Assembly: GCA_029267445.1 (NCBI GenBank) | Contig: JAJUIU010000004.1 | Span: 26,103-90,102, forward strand | Source of the DNA: Rhodospirillaceae bacterium | GTDB lineage: Bacteria; Pseudomonadota; Alphaproteobacteria; Azospirillales; Azospirillaceae | DNA length: 64,000 nt | Direction of reading: 5' to 3' | Shown here: positions 43,964 to 52,161 of the stretch, piece after piece | Layout: each line of letters opens with the position of its first letter | Numbering within the stretch: position 1 is the first letter of the stretch | Notes under the pieces: model-generated | What the model was told of the DNA's origin: nothing | Database searches by the model: none | The model's input: the letters and a program-made list of their open reading frames with translations, nothing else | Position numbers and translations under genes: made by a program

Positions 43964-44131
43964 GGGGCGGTTCCGGATCGGACGGGCTACCCCGCCCTCA
44001 TACGCGACCGGGTGCCCTCTGCCAACCGGCGGCGCGTCGCCGGTTACAGGTTGGAACATCAATGGGACTACCCGCAGCGCCGCTTCCCCGCTAAGTAAAG
44101 CCCGCGCGTCGAATCGAGACTGGGGCAAGCC

Positions 44132-44797
44132 ATGAAGCTCTACGGTGCCGCACTGTCGCCCTATGTGGCGCGGGTGTTGCTGGCCGCCCGGCGCAAGGGG
44201 CTGGAGATCGCCCTGCTGCCGGCCCCGGGGACCGGGCTGAAGTCGCCGGAGTATCTGGCGATCAACCCCTATGGGAAGATGCCCGCATTGGTCGACGGGG
44301 CGAACCGCGTCATCGAATCCGAGGTGATCTGCGAGTATCTGGAGGATACGCATCCCCAGCCGCCGCTTCTTCCCGCCGACGCGCCGGGCCGTGCGCGCAG
44401 CCGGACGATCAGCCGGGCGGTGGACCTTTACGTCCTGCCGCCGCTGCAGGGCCTCGTCGGCCAGATGAACCCCGCCACCCGCGATGCCTCCGTGGCCGAC
44501 AAGCACATGGCCGAGCTGACGCGCGGCCTGACGGGGTTGGAGACTTTTCTGACGGGCCCCTGGTCGCTGGGCCCGGCGATGACGCTGGCCGATTGCGCGC
44601 TCGTCCCCGCCTGCTTCTATCTGGAGCGGTTCCTTCCCGCCTTCGGCCGGCTGGACCCGTTCGCTCCCTACGCGAAGCTTGGAAAGGTCTGGGCCACCGC
44701 CAAGGCCGACCCCGCCGTGGTCCAGTTGCTGACCGAGATGGGCCAGGCGCTGGAGGACTTCACGCGCGCCCGCGCGGCCAACACCAGCCGCCCCTGA
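44132..44797 (+). CDS. Glutathione S-transferase family protein
   Basis: The 221-residue protein is a second GST of the window. The N-terminal part reads MKLYGAALSPYVARVLLAAR with a Ser in the active-site region, then INPYGKMPALVDG and the ESEVICEYLEDTHP motif. A helical C-terminal domain with LADCALVPACFYLERFLP completes the fold. It is not closely similar to the GST gene at 41.4 kb. Its substrate is unknown. The gene is followed after 34 bp by the S46 peptidase gene on the same strand. Confidence 0.9.
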   Translation: MKLYGAALSPYVARVLLAARRKGLEIALLPAPGTGLKSPEYLAINPYGKMPALVDGANRVIESEVICEYLEDTHPQPPLLPADAPGRARSRTISRAVDLYVLPPLQGLVGQMNPATRDASVADKHMAELTRGLTGLETFLTGPWSLGPAMTLADCALVPACFYLERFLPAFGRLDPFAPYAKLGKVWATAKADPAVVQLLTEMGQALEDFTRARAANTSRP

Positions 44798-44831
44798 ATC
44801 CATCCATGATCATGTCTGAACGGAGATCACC

Positions 44832-46925
44832 TTGCCTCGCCTGAACTTCCACACGACGCTCGCGGCGGCCGTGGCGGCCTCGCTGTCCGCCGCCTTCCTC
44901 CCGGTCGGATCCGCGCGCGCGGACGAGGGCATGTGGACGCTGGACAACCTACCGAAGGCGGCTATTCAGAAGGCCTACGGTTTCACGCCCGATCCGGCCT
45001 GGATCGACAAGGTCCAGCGCGCCTCGGTCCGGCTGGCCGGTGGCTGCTCCGGCAGCTTCGTCTCGCCCGACGGGCTGGTGATGACGAACCACCACTGCAT
45101 CACCGACTGCCTGTCCGAGCTGTCGACGGCCGAGAACGACCTGATGCGGAACGGGTTCCTGGCGCCGAAGCGGGACGGGGAGCGGCGCTGCGCGGGCATG
45201 GAGATCAACCAGCTCCAGTCCATCACCGACGTGACAACGGATGTGGAGAAGGCGACGGCGGGCAAGACCGGGGCGGCGTTCAACGAGGCGCGCCGGGCGG
45301 CCACGGCCGAGATCGAGAAGAACTGCTCGGGCGGCGACGCTTCCGTCCGCTGCGACGTGGTCACGCTCTACCAGGGCGGGCGCTACCACCTGTACCGCTA
45401 TGCGCGTTACCAGGATGTGCGGCTCGCCTTCGCGCCGGAGTCCGCCATCGGCGCCTTCGGCGGCGATCCGGACAACTTCAACTTCCCCCGCTACTGCCTG
45501 GACATGGCGCTGCTGCGGGTCTACGGCGCCGACGGCAAGCCGATTTCCAGCCCGCAGCACTTCACCTGGTCCAAGCGGGGAGCCGATGCCGGCGACCTCG
45601 TCTTCGTCACGGGCCACCCCGGCGCCACCAACCGGCTGGACACGATCGCGGAGCTTGGGGCCACGCGCGACATCGTGGCGCCGACCAACAACATCTACCT
45701 GTCGGAGCTGCGCGGCCGCCTGATCGAGTTCGGCCGCCGGGGTGCTGAGGAGGAGCGCATCTCCGCCGAGCTCCTGCAGGGTATCGAGAACGGCCTTAAG
45801 GTCTGGCGCGGCCGGGCGCAGGCGCTGAGCGATCCCGAATTCTTCCGCACCAAGGTCGAGTCGGAGGAGGAGTTGCGCGGCGCCATCGCCGCCGACCCGA
45901 AGCTGCGCGCCATGGTCGGCGACGCCTATGACCGGATCGAGGCGGCGTCGAGGACCTACCGGGCCATCTGGCCGCGCAGCGTGATGCTGGAGACCGGGCG
46001 CGGCTTCAACAGCGACCTGTTCCGCTATGCGCGCCAGCTCGTCCGCGCGGCGGAGGAGCGGGAGAAGCCCAACGCGCAGCGGCTGCGCGAGTACGGGGAG
46101 GCGCGCCTGCCCGCGCTGAAGCAGCGGCTGGCCAATCCCGCACCGGTGCATGAGAGCCTGGAGATCGCCACGCTCTCCTTCGGGCTGGAGAAGCTGCGCG
46201 AGCAGTTCGGGCCCGACAACGCGCTGGTGCGGCAGGTGCTGGGCAAGCGCAGCCCGTTGCAGGCGGCGGAGGAGCTGGTCCGCAACACCCGCCTGGACGA
46301 GCCGGAATACCGCATGGCGCTGTACGAGGGCGGCAGGAAGGCGGTCGACGCCTCCACCGACCCGATGATCGCGCTGGCGAAACTGGTCGATCCGGAGGCC
46401 CGCGCCGTCCGCAAGCGGATGGAGGAGGAGGTCGACAGCGTCGTGGAGGAGGCGCAGTCCCGCATCGCCCGCGCCCGCTTCGCGCTCTATGGCGATAACA
46501 TCTACCCGGACGCCACCTTCTCGCTACGCCTCTCCTACGGGGCCGTGAAGGGCTGGGAGGAGCCGGACGGCACCAAGGTCGACCCCTTCACCACCTTCGC
46601 GGGGCTGTACGCCCGCGACACGGGCGCCCCGCCCTTCGACCTTCCGCCGACCTGGGAGGCGGCCCGCGACCGCGTGGCCATGTCGGTCCCCTTCAACGCG
46701 GTGACGACCAACGACGTGATCGGCGGCAACTCCGGCTCCCCGGCCATCGACCGCGAGGGGCGGGTGGTCGGGCTCGTGTTCGACGGGAACATCCACAGCC
46801 TCGCCGGCGACTACGGCTACGACCCGCGGCGCAACCGCACCGTCATCGTGGACGTGCGCGGCATGACGGAGGCGCTGCGCAGCGTCTATCGGGCGGACCA
46901 CCTGCTGAAGGAACTGGGGCTGTAA
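44832..46925 (+). CDS. S46 family dipeptidyl-peptidase (DPP7/DPP11-like)
   Basis: The 697-residue exported serine peptidase has a signal peptide to about residue 30, ending in an Ala-rich ADEGMW start of the mature chain. It starts with TTG behind a GGAG ribosome binding site. The catalytic His is in LVMTNHHCI (His88), the Asp region is GAFGGDPDNFNFPRY (Asp212 or Asp214), and Ser634 is in IGGNSGSPA. S46 enzymes release dipeptides. The residue corresponding to position 673 of DPP11 is Gly652, 18 residues after the nucleophile, which implies a DPP7-type preference for a hydrophobic penultimate residue and not an acidic one. The family is best known from Bacteroidetes. Confidence 0.93.
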   Translation: MPRLNFHTTLAAAVAASLSAAFLPVGSARADEGMWTLDNLPKAAIQKAYGFTPDPAWIDKVQRASVRLAGGCSGSFVSPDGLVMTNHHCITDCLSELSTAENDLMRNGFLAPKRDGERRCAGMEINQLQSITDVTTDVEKATAGKTGAAFNEARRAATAEIEKNCSGGDASVRCDVVTLYQGGRYHLYRYARYQDVRLAFAPESAIGAFGGDPDNFNFPRYCLDMALLRVYGADGKPISSPQHFTWSKRGADAGDLVFVTGHPGATNRLDTIAELGATRDIVAPTNNIYLSELRGRLIEFGRRGAEEERISAELLQGIENGLKVWRGRAQALSDPEFFRTKVESEEELRGAIAADPKLRAMVGDAYDRIEAASRTYRAIWPRSVMLETGRGFNSDLFRYARQLVRAAEEREKPNAQRLREYGEARLPALKQRLANPAPVHESLEIATLSFGLEKLREQFGPDNALVRQVLGKRSPLQAAEELVRNTRLDEPEYRMALYEGGRKAVDASTDPMIALAKLVDPEARAVRKRMEEEVDSVVEEAQSRIARARFALYGDNIYPDATFSLRLSYGAVKGWEEPDGTKVDPFTTFAGLYARDTGAPPFDLPPTWEAARDRVAMSVPFNAVTTNDVIGGNSGSPAIDREGRVVGLVFDGNIHSLAGDYGYDPRRNRTVIVDVRGMTEALRSVYRADHLLKELGL

Positions 46926-46940
46926 CGGTTCCACCGGGAA

Positions 46941-46991
46941 CTCCCCCGCGCCGCACCGGTTCTTGAGGCGACTGGAACCAGCGCGGGGGAG
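46941..46991. repeat. 11-bp inverted repeat with EcfG-like motif before the small charged gene
   Basis: CTCCCCCGCGC (46941-46951) pairs perfectly with GCGCGGGGGAG (46981-46991), and GGTTC (46958-46962) with GAACC (46975-46979) inside it. The right arm includes the GGGGGAG ribosome binding site of the gene at 46998. A GGAAC at 46937-46941 with GGTT 16 bp later resembles an EcfG promoter (one mismatch). The stem could hide the ribosome binding site in a read-through transcript. Confidence 0.5.
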
Positions 46992-46997
46992 AACGGC

Positions 46998-47207
46998 ATG
47001 GCCGAGCGGCGCGATCCGCCGGAAGGCGGCGACAAGGCCAAGGACTTGGCCGAGAAGGCGGTGGAGACCGCCATGAAGGGCGACGCGGAGAAGGCCCGCA
47101 CCCTGGCCGAGAAGGCGAAATCCATGGATCCGGAGGCCGCGCGCGGCGTGGCCGACGAGATCGAGAAGGACCGCAAGGACGCCGAGAAGCACTCCTCTTC
47201 CGGGTGA
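46998..47207 (+). CDS. Small charged helical protein, 69 residues
   Basis: The product is rich in Lys, Glu, Asp and Ala and contains repeated helical segments (KAKDLAEKAVETAMKGDAEK and RTLAEKAKSMDPEAARGVA). It has no membrane helix, no signal peptide and no recognised domain, and is probably a helical or partly disordered protein. A good GGGGGAG ribosome binding site lies 6 nt before the ATG and is part of a strong inverted repeat. The K/E-rich composition resembles small stress-related proteins (inference). Confidence 0.65.
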   Translation: MAERRDPPEGGDKAKDLAEKAVETAMKGDAEKARTLAEKAKSMDPEAARGVADEIEKDRKDAEKHSSSG

Positions 47208-47272
47208 CCCGGATGCCTCGTCCCTGACCGGCCGGGCTTGCCGCACCACCACGGGCGCATTAGCTTCTCTGA

Positions 47273-49648
47273 ATGATCGAGAGTCCCGCGCCCCTGGAGC
47301 GCGAACGCGAGCGTCCGCAAAGCAGTGCCGCCAACGATTCCGGCGGCATCCCCCCGTCCCTTCTCACCGGACTCCTCAACCTGTCGCGGGATTCCACCCT
47401 GCTGGTCAGGGTCGCCCCGCCGACAGTGGCCGAACCGCGGGTGACCATCGCCTTCGCCAACGCGATGGCGCTGGTCCGGACCGGCCTGCCGGCCGAGGCG
47501 GTGCCCGGCCCGCTGGACGGTCTGGCGCGGGTCCTGGACAATGACGAGGGGCTGACGCGCCTGCGCCAACTGCTTCTGCGCGGCGAGCCCTTCCGCATGG
47601 CGGCCCTGGTCGTGCCGCGCGGCGGCCGCCCCTATGAGATCGAGATGACGGGGGCGCCGCTGCTGGCGGAGGCCGACGGCACGCGCTGGATGGGGGTCGT
47701 GTCCCGCCGCCTGGCCGACGACCCCGCCGACGGCTATCTCCGCGATGCGATCGAGACCATTTCCGACGGATTCCTGCTGATCGACCCGGACGGCAAGCTC
47801 GCCCTGGCGAACCGCCGCTTCCGCGAGTTCTACCCGGAACTGGAGCCGTGGCTGCGGCCCGGCGTCACCTTCGACGAGATCGCCGCCAAGGCGCTGGAGC
47901 TGCGCCTGTTCGCGGAGGCGATCGGCAACGAGCAGGCCTGGTGGGAGGAGCGCCGGGCGCGGCTGATGGCCCCTGGACAAACCTTCGAATACCGGCTGAG
48001 CAACGGCCGCTGGCTGCGCCTGCGCGAAACGCGGACCCCCGATGGCTGGACCGTGAGCCTGCGCACGGAGATCACCGCCGAGAAGCACAACGAGCGCCGC
48101 CTGTCGGAGAGCGAAAGACGTTTCCGCATCCTGGCGGAGTCCTCCCCCACCGGCATCTTCCAGACCGACCTGCACGGCAATCTCAGCTACGCCAATCCGA
48201 AGCTGTCCGAGCTGTGCGGCATGACGCCGGAGGAGATGGCCGGGACCGGGTGGCATGCCTGCGTGGACGCGGAGGACCTGCCGATCGTCGCCAACGCCAT
48301 CGCCCGGGGCGAGGTCGAACGGGACCGGCTGGAGTACGAGGTGCGGGTGCGGGGCCGCTGGGTCAGCGTCCTGGCCGCCGTGCTGCGGGATGGCGAGGGG
48401 CATCCGGTGGGCATCATCGGGTCCGTCTCGGACATCCATGAACGGCGCGAGATCGAGGCGGCCCTGCGCGCCAGCGAGGAGCGCTACCGCACGATCATCG
48501 AGACGGCGCAGGAGGGCATCCTCGTCAACGACCGGAACGGCATCGTCCGCTTCGTCAATCAGCGCATGACGGAATTGGTGGGGCATCCGGCCGAGGCGAT
48601 GGTCGGGCGCCCGATGTACGAGTTCGTCGACCCGGAAACGGCCGAGATCCTGCGGCGCAAGCAGGCCAACCGGGCGCGCGGCATCAGCGAGCAGTACGAG
48701 CTGCAGCTGACGCGCACCGATGGCGGGCGGAGCTGGCTGCTGGTCTCCAGCTCCCCGATCCTGGCCGAGGACGGAAGCTTCGACGGCGCGCTCGGCATGG
48801 TGGTCGACATCTCCGCGCGCCACGAGGCCGACGAGGCGCTGGCCCGGCACGTGGCGGAGCTCGAGGCGTCACGGCAGGAGCTCCGGCAGCTCGCGCGGCG
48901 CTACGAGGCGGAGAAGCTGAGGGCGGAGGAGTCGAACCTCACCAAGTCGCGCTTCCTGTCCTCGATGAGCCACGAGCTGCGCACGCCGCTCAACTCCATC
49001 CTGGGCTTCTCGGACATCCTGCGCAGCCCGGAATCCGGTCCCGCCGACGAGGCGCTGCGCGGCTTCGCGAACGACATCCACGAGGCAGGCAGCTACCTGC
49101 TGGATCTCATCAACGACATCCTGGACATGTCGAAGATCGAGGCCGGCAAGTACGAGCTCCGCCTCGGCCCGGTGCAGACCCGCCGACTGTTCGAGGACAC
49201 GATGCGCATGCTTCGCCAGAACGCGGCGGAGCATGGCATCGAGTTCCGCGTCGATCTCGCCCCCGACCTGCCGGACCGCGTCGTCGCGGACGGCCGGGCC
49301 GTGCGGCAGGTGCTGTTGAACCTGCTGTCCAACGCCTTGAAGTTCACGCCGGCCGGCGGGCGGGTGAGCCTGCAGGCGCGGGCGGCGGGGCGCATGCTCG
49401 AGGTGACCGTCAGCGACACCGGCATCGGCATCGCCGCCAAGGACCTGCCGCGCCTCGGCCGCCCGTTCGAGCAGATCGACAACGCGCTCAACCGGCGGCA
49501 CCAAGGTACCGGCCTTGGCCTCGCCCTGTCGAAATCGCTGCTGGAGATGCACGGCGGCTCGCTCTCCATCGCCAGCGAGCCGGGCAAGGGCACGACGGTG
49601 GTGGCCCGGCTTCCCATGTCCGGCCCACCCACAGCCGTCGCCCTTTGA
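47273..49648 (+). CDS. Soluble PAS-rich sensor histidine kinase
   Basis: The 791-residue kinase has no membrane helix. After a variable N-terminus (1-155) there are three PAS domains at about 160-275 (DGFLLIDPDGKLALANRRF), 285-400 (GIFQTDLHGNLSYANPKL) and 405-525 (GILVNDRNGIVRFVNQRM). A short coiled coil follows, then HisKA with SMSHELRTPLNS (His567) and HATPase with LLSNALKFTP, SDTGIGIA and GTGLGLALSKSLL. It would respond to an intracellular signal such as redox or metabolites. No response regulator is adjacent. The YkvA gene follows directly and may overlap its end. Confidence 0.92.
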   Translation: MIESPAPLERERERPQSSAANDSGGIPPSLLTGLLNLSRDSTLLVRVAPPTVAEPRVTIAFANAMALVRTGLPAEAVPGPLDGLARVLDNDEGLTRLRQLLLRGEPFRMAALVVPRGGRPYEIEMTGAPLLAEADGTRWMGVVSRRLADDPADGYLRDAIETISDGFLLIDPDGKLALANRRFREFYPELEPWLRPGVTFDEIAAKALELRLFAEAIGNEQAWWEERRARLMAPGQTFEYRLSNGRWLRLRETRTPDGWTVSLRTEITAEKHNERRLSESERRFRILAESSPTGIFQTDLHGNLSYANPKLSELCGMTPEEMAGTGWHACVDAEDLPIVANAIARGEVERDRLEYEVRVRGRWVSVLAAVLRDGEGHPVGIIGSVSDIHERREIEAALRASEERYRTIIETAQEGILVNDRNGIVRFVNQRMTELVGHPAEAMVGRPMYEFVDPETAEILRRKQANRARGISEQYELQLTRTDGGRSWLLVSSSPILAEDGSFDGALGMVVDISARHEADEALARHVAELEASRQELRQLARRYEAEKLRAEESNLTKSRFLSSMSHELRTPLNSILGFSDILRSPESGPADEALRGFANDIHEAGSYLLDLINDILDMSKIEAGKYELRLGPVQTRRLFEDTMRMLRQNAAEHGIEFRVDLAPDLPDRVVADGRAVRQVLLNLLSNALKFTPAGGRVSLQARAAGRMLEVTVSDTGIGIAAKDLPRLGRPFEQIDNALNRRHQGTGLGLALSKSLLEMHGGSLSIASEPGKGTTVVARLPMSGPPTAVAL

Positions 49649-49707
49649 GCCTTGCCGACCAGCGGCCCCGGATTGTCATGCGCCCCGCGATCCCCAATAT
49701 CTCCGGC

Positions 49708-50196
49708 ATGAGCGACACGCGCGACGATGACGCCGCAACGGCGACGGACACGGCTGCCCGGGAGGCCCTGCGGGTCGACCCGGCGAAGCTGGAGCGGGAC
49801 CGCAAGCTCGTGCTGGAGCGGTTCTGGCTGAAGCTGCGGGACACCATGGCCAAGGTGCCCTTCGTTGAGGAGGCCATCGCCGCGTTCTTCGCGGCGACCG
49901 ATCCCCGCACGCCGTTCCGGGCCAAAGCCACGCTGATGGGGGCGCTCGCCTATTTTATCATGCCGGTGGACGCGATGCCGGACTTCATCGCGCTGCTGGG
50001 CTACACGGACGACGCGACGGTGCTGCTGCTCGCCATCAAGGCCGTGCGCGACCATCTCCGGCCAGAGCATCAGGAACAGGCCCGCGCCTGGCTGATTTCC
50101 CACCGGACCGGCCGGACCACCCCGACCGAGGTGGCGGCCGGTCCCGTCATCGACCACACGCCGTCGGAAGGCGGCCCCACCGGCACCGCTTCATGA
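49708..50196 (+). CDS. YkvA/DUF1232 family membrane protein
   Basis: The 162-residue protein contains the DUF1232 signature TLMGALAYFIMPVDAMPDFI with a short hydrophobic hairpin and the GYTDDATVLLLAI helix. The N-terminal half is charged and probably helical. The function of the family is unknown. ATG at 49708 is preferred; in-frame starts at 49678 and 49645 are possible, the latter overlapping the kinase stop. The stop overlaps the next gene (ATGA), so it is translated with the DUF3429 gene. Confidence 0.85.
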   Translation: MSDTRDDDAATATDTAAREALRVDPAKLERDRKLVLERFWLKLRDTMAKVPFVEEAIAAFFAATDPRTPFRAKATLMGALAYFIMPVDAMPDFIALLGYTDDATVLLLAIKAVRDHLRPEHQEQARAWLISHRTGRTTPTEVAAGPVIDHTPSEGGPTGTAS

Positions 50197-50693
50197 TCGA
50201 TCGCCTGTTCCCGGATGTGCCCAGGCCCGCCGTCTGGCTGGGCCTCGCCGGCCTGATCCCGTTCTACGCCTGCGCCATCGGCAGCTATGTGCTGCCCTAC
50301 GACTGGAACGGCCGCGCGCTCGACTGGATGGTGGCCTATGGCGCCATCATCCTCAGCTTCCTTGGCGGCGTGCACTGGGGCCTCGCCACCGGCGGCTTCG
50401 GCGCCCCGGCGGTGCGCGACCCGGCGCTGGAACCGCCGGCGAGCATGACGTGGCAGCGGCTGGGCTGGAGCGTGGTGCCCAGCATCATCGCCTGGCTGGC
50501 CCACCTCCTCTTCTCATGGCAGCCGGCCTTCCTGCTGCTGGCGGCCGGCTTCATCGGCATGCTTTACGGCGATGTGCGGGCGGTGCAGGCGGGCCTGGCG
50601 CCGGCCTGGTATCTGACCCTGCGCCGGCACCTCACATGGCTGGTGGTGGCGGCCCTCACGGCCGGGATCGTCAGGCCCTTGCTGAGTTTCTGA
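50193..50693 (+). CDS. DUF3429 family membrane protein
   Basis: The 166-residue protein has about five membrane helices, starting with VWLGLAGLIPFYACAIGSY. The family hallmark is a LSFLGGVHWGLATGG stretch and the GFIGMLYGDVRAVQAGLAPAWY segment with a conserved Trp-Tyr. Members occur in many Gram-negatives; no function is established. The start is coupled to the YkvA gene by a 4-bp overlap. Confidence 0.85.
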   Translation: MIDRLFPDVPRPAVWLGLAGLIPFYACAIGSYVLPYDWNGRALDWMVAYGAIILSFLGGVHWGLATGGFGAPAVRDPALEPPASMTWQRLGWSVVPSIIAWLAHLLFSWQPAFLLLAAGFIGMLYGDVRAVQAGLAPAWYLTLRRHLTWLVVAALTAGIVRPLLSF

Positions 50694-50796
50694 GCCCCGA
50701 CCGCCGATCCCGTCCCCCCTTTGACACAGCGCCGGTCGGAACCCCCGGCAACCGCTGTCGTTGCCTTCACGGTGCCCGAAAGCGGAGTTCCGTCCC

Positions 50797-51366
50797 TTGC
50801 GTCACGCCTTGTTCAGCGCCGCCGGGATCCTGTGCCTGGCGACCGCCGCCCTCGCCCAGACGTCCACGAGCCCGCCTGCGGAACAGGCCGGCCAACAGCG
50901 GGATGTCGGCTTCAGGCTGGAAGTCCAGGGCGCACCCCGGGACATGGACCCGCAGGCCTTCGCCAGCGCCGTGCTGTCGGCGCTGCCGCAGCCGCTGACC
51001 GACCCCGAGCAGAACTTCACCAGGCACGAGCTTTACGAGGCGGGTGCGGACTACCGCATGGTCGTGGTGTTCTACGGCAATGATTCGCTGGAGGCGCAGG
51101 GGCTGTGCGCCGCGACGGCGGGCGACCGCGCGCCGGACGCCGAACCGCCGGCCTTCGAGAAGCTGACGACGACCACGCGGGTGGCCGCCGCCTTCTGCAA
51201 GGGGGAGGAGACGCTGTCCTCCGCGACCGACCAGATGACGGGGGAACTCAAGCCCGATCAGGCCTCGTTCCGCTTCCTGGTGGCGGACGTGACGAAGCAG
51301 CTCTTCCCGGGCGGGTTCGACGTCATGCCGGGGAGCGGCACCACGACCGCGACCACCCAGCCATGA
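50797..51366 (+). CDS. Exported protein of unknown function
   Basis: The 189-residue product starts from TTG with a GCGGAG ribosome binding site 9 nt upstream and has a signal peptide (RHALFSAAGILCLATAALAQ). The mature protein is acidic and soluble, with two cysteines (GLCAAT and AFCKGE), and I do not recognise its family. It could be a periplasmic or outer-membrane-attached protein; no lipobox is obvious. An in-frame TTG at 50761 would extend it by 12 residues, but the shorter start matches the signal peptide better. It converges with the next exported-protein gene. Confidence 0.7.
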   Translation: MRHALFSAAGILCLATAALAQTSTSPPAEQAGQQRDVGFRLEVQGAPRDMDPQAFASAVLSALPQPLTDPEQNFTRHELYEAGADYRMVVVFYGNDSLEAQGLCAATAGDRAPDAEPPAFEKLTTTTRVAAAFCKGEETLSSATDQMTGELKPDQASFRFLVADVTKQLFPGGFDVMPGSGTTTATTQP

Positions 51367-51393
51367 GCAGGGCCGGCACCGCCGGCTGACGCC

Positions 51394-52002
51394 TCAGCGC
51401 GGCACGGCGGCGAGCTGCACCTCGATGTCGTAGACCTCGCCCGGCGTCACCGCGATCACGTAGTCGCACTGGCCGGACTTGTTCACCTGCTGCGGCGGGG
51501 CCAGCAGCTGCGGCTGGGTCGCACCGGGGGAGAACAGGCCCGTCCAGGCCTGACGGCAGGTCTTCGGCGTGGGTGCGGGCTGGTTGGCGTTGCGGGGCGC
51601 GTTCTCGTCCGGCAGCACGGTGAAGACCACCTCCCAGAAATGGGACGTGCCCTCCTTCTCCACCGGCAGGGTCATCCCGGCGCGGATCATCGGCGGCTCC
51701 TCGCCCTCGATCGGGCGCTCCGGCAGGCCCGCCAGCTTGCCGGTGAAGACCTGCGTGCCGTCCATGCGGATCACGATCTCCACCGCGCGCTGGGTGCGGT
51801 TCTCGATCGTATGGACCAGGGCGAAGGTGGTCGGCCCCATCTGCGGCGGGGGCGGCGGCTCCGGGGCCGGGGGCGGAGCCGGCTGGTTGCGCGCGGGCTG
51901 CTGCTGCCGCTGGTTCTGGCGCTGCTGGGCGTCGGCCGGCAGGGCGACGGCTGCGGCGGTCACGAAGGCGGCGGCGGCGAGGAGGAGGCGGCTCAGCTGC
52001 AT
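51394..52002 (-). CDS. Exported proline-rich protein of unknown function
   Basis: The 202-residue product has a signal peptide (LSRLLLAAAAFVTAAAVAL, cleavage near ADAQ), a Gln/Pro-rich low-complexity segment (about 25-55), and a compact beta-rich domain containing TFALVHTIENRTQRAVEIVI and the final GEVYDIEVQLAAVPR. Two cysteines occur in the later part (TCRQAW and GQCDYVI) and may form a disulfide. I do not recognise the family. It is exported and probably periplasmic. The 52002 start is the ATG at the signal peptide. Confidence 0.7.
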   Translation of the reverse strand: MQLSRLLLAAAAFVTAAAVALPADAQQRQNQRQQQPARNQPAPPPAPEPPPPPQMGPTTFALVHTIENRTQRAVEIVIRMDGTQVFTGKLAGLPERPIEGEEPPMIRAGMTLPVEKEGTSHFWEVVFTVLPDENAPRNANQPAPTPKTCRQAWTGLFSPGATQPQLLAPPQQVNKSGQCDYVIAVTPGEVYDIEVQLAAVPR

Positions 52003-52161
52003 CGGATGGTGCGTCCCTGGAGAGATTTCTGGTTCCGTCCCCGCCCCGCGCCGCCGCGGCGGCCGGACGCGAACGATTCGCCGCAAACCTAACGGCTCAC
52101 CGCCCGCCCGTCCATGGGGACGGGCGGAGGGTGGGCCGTTAAGGTACGGGCGACCGGGAAC

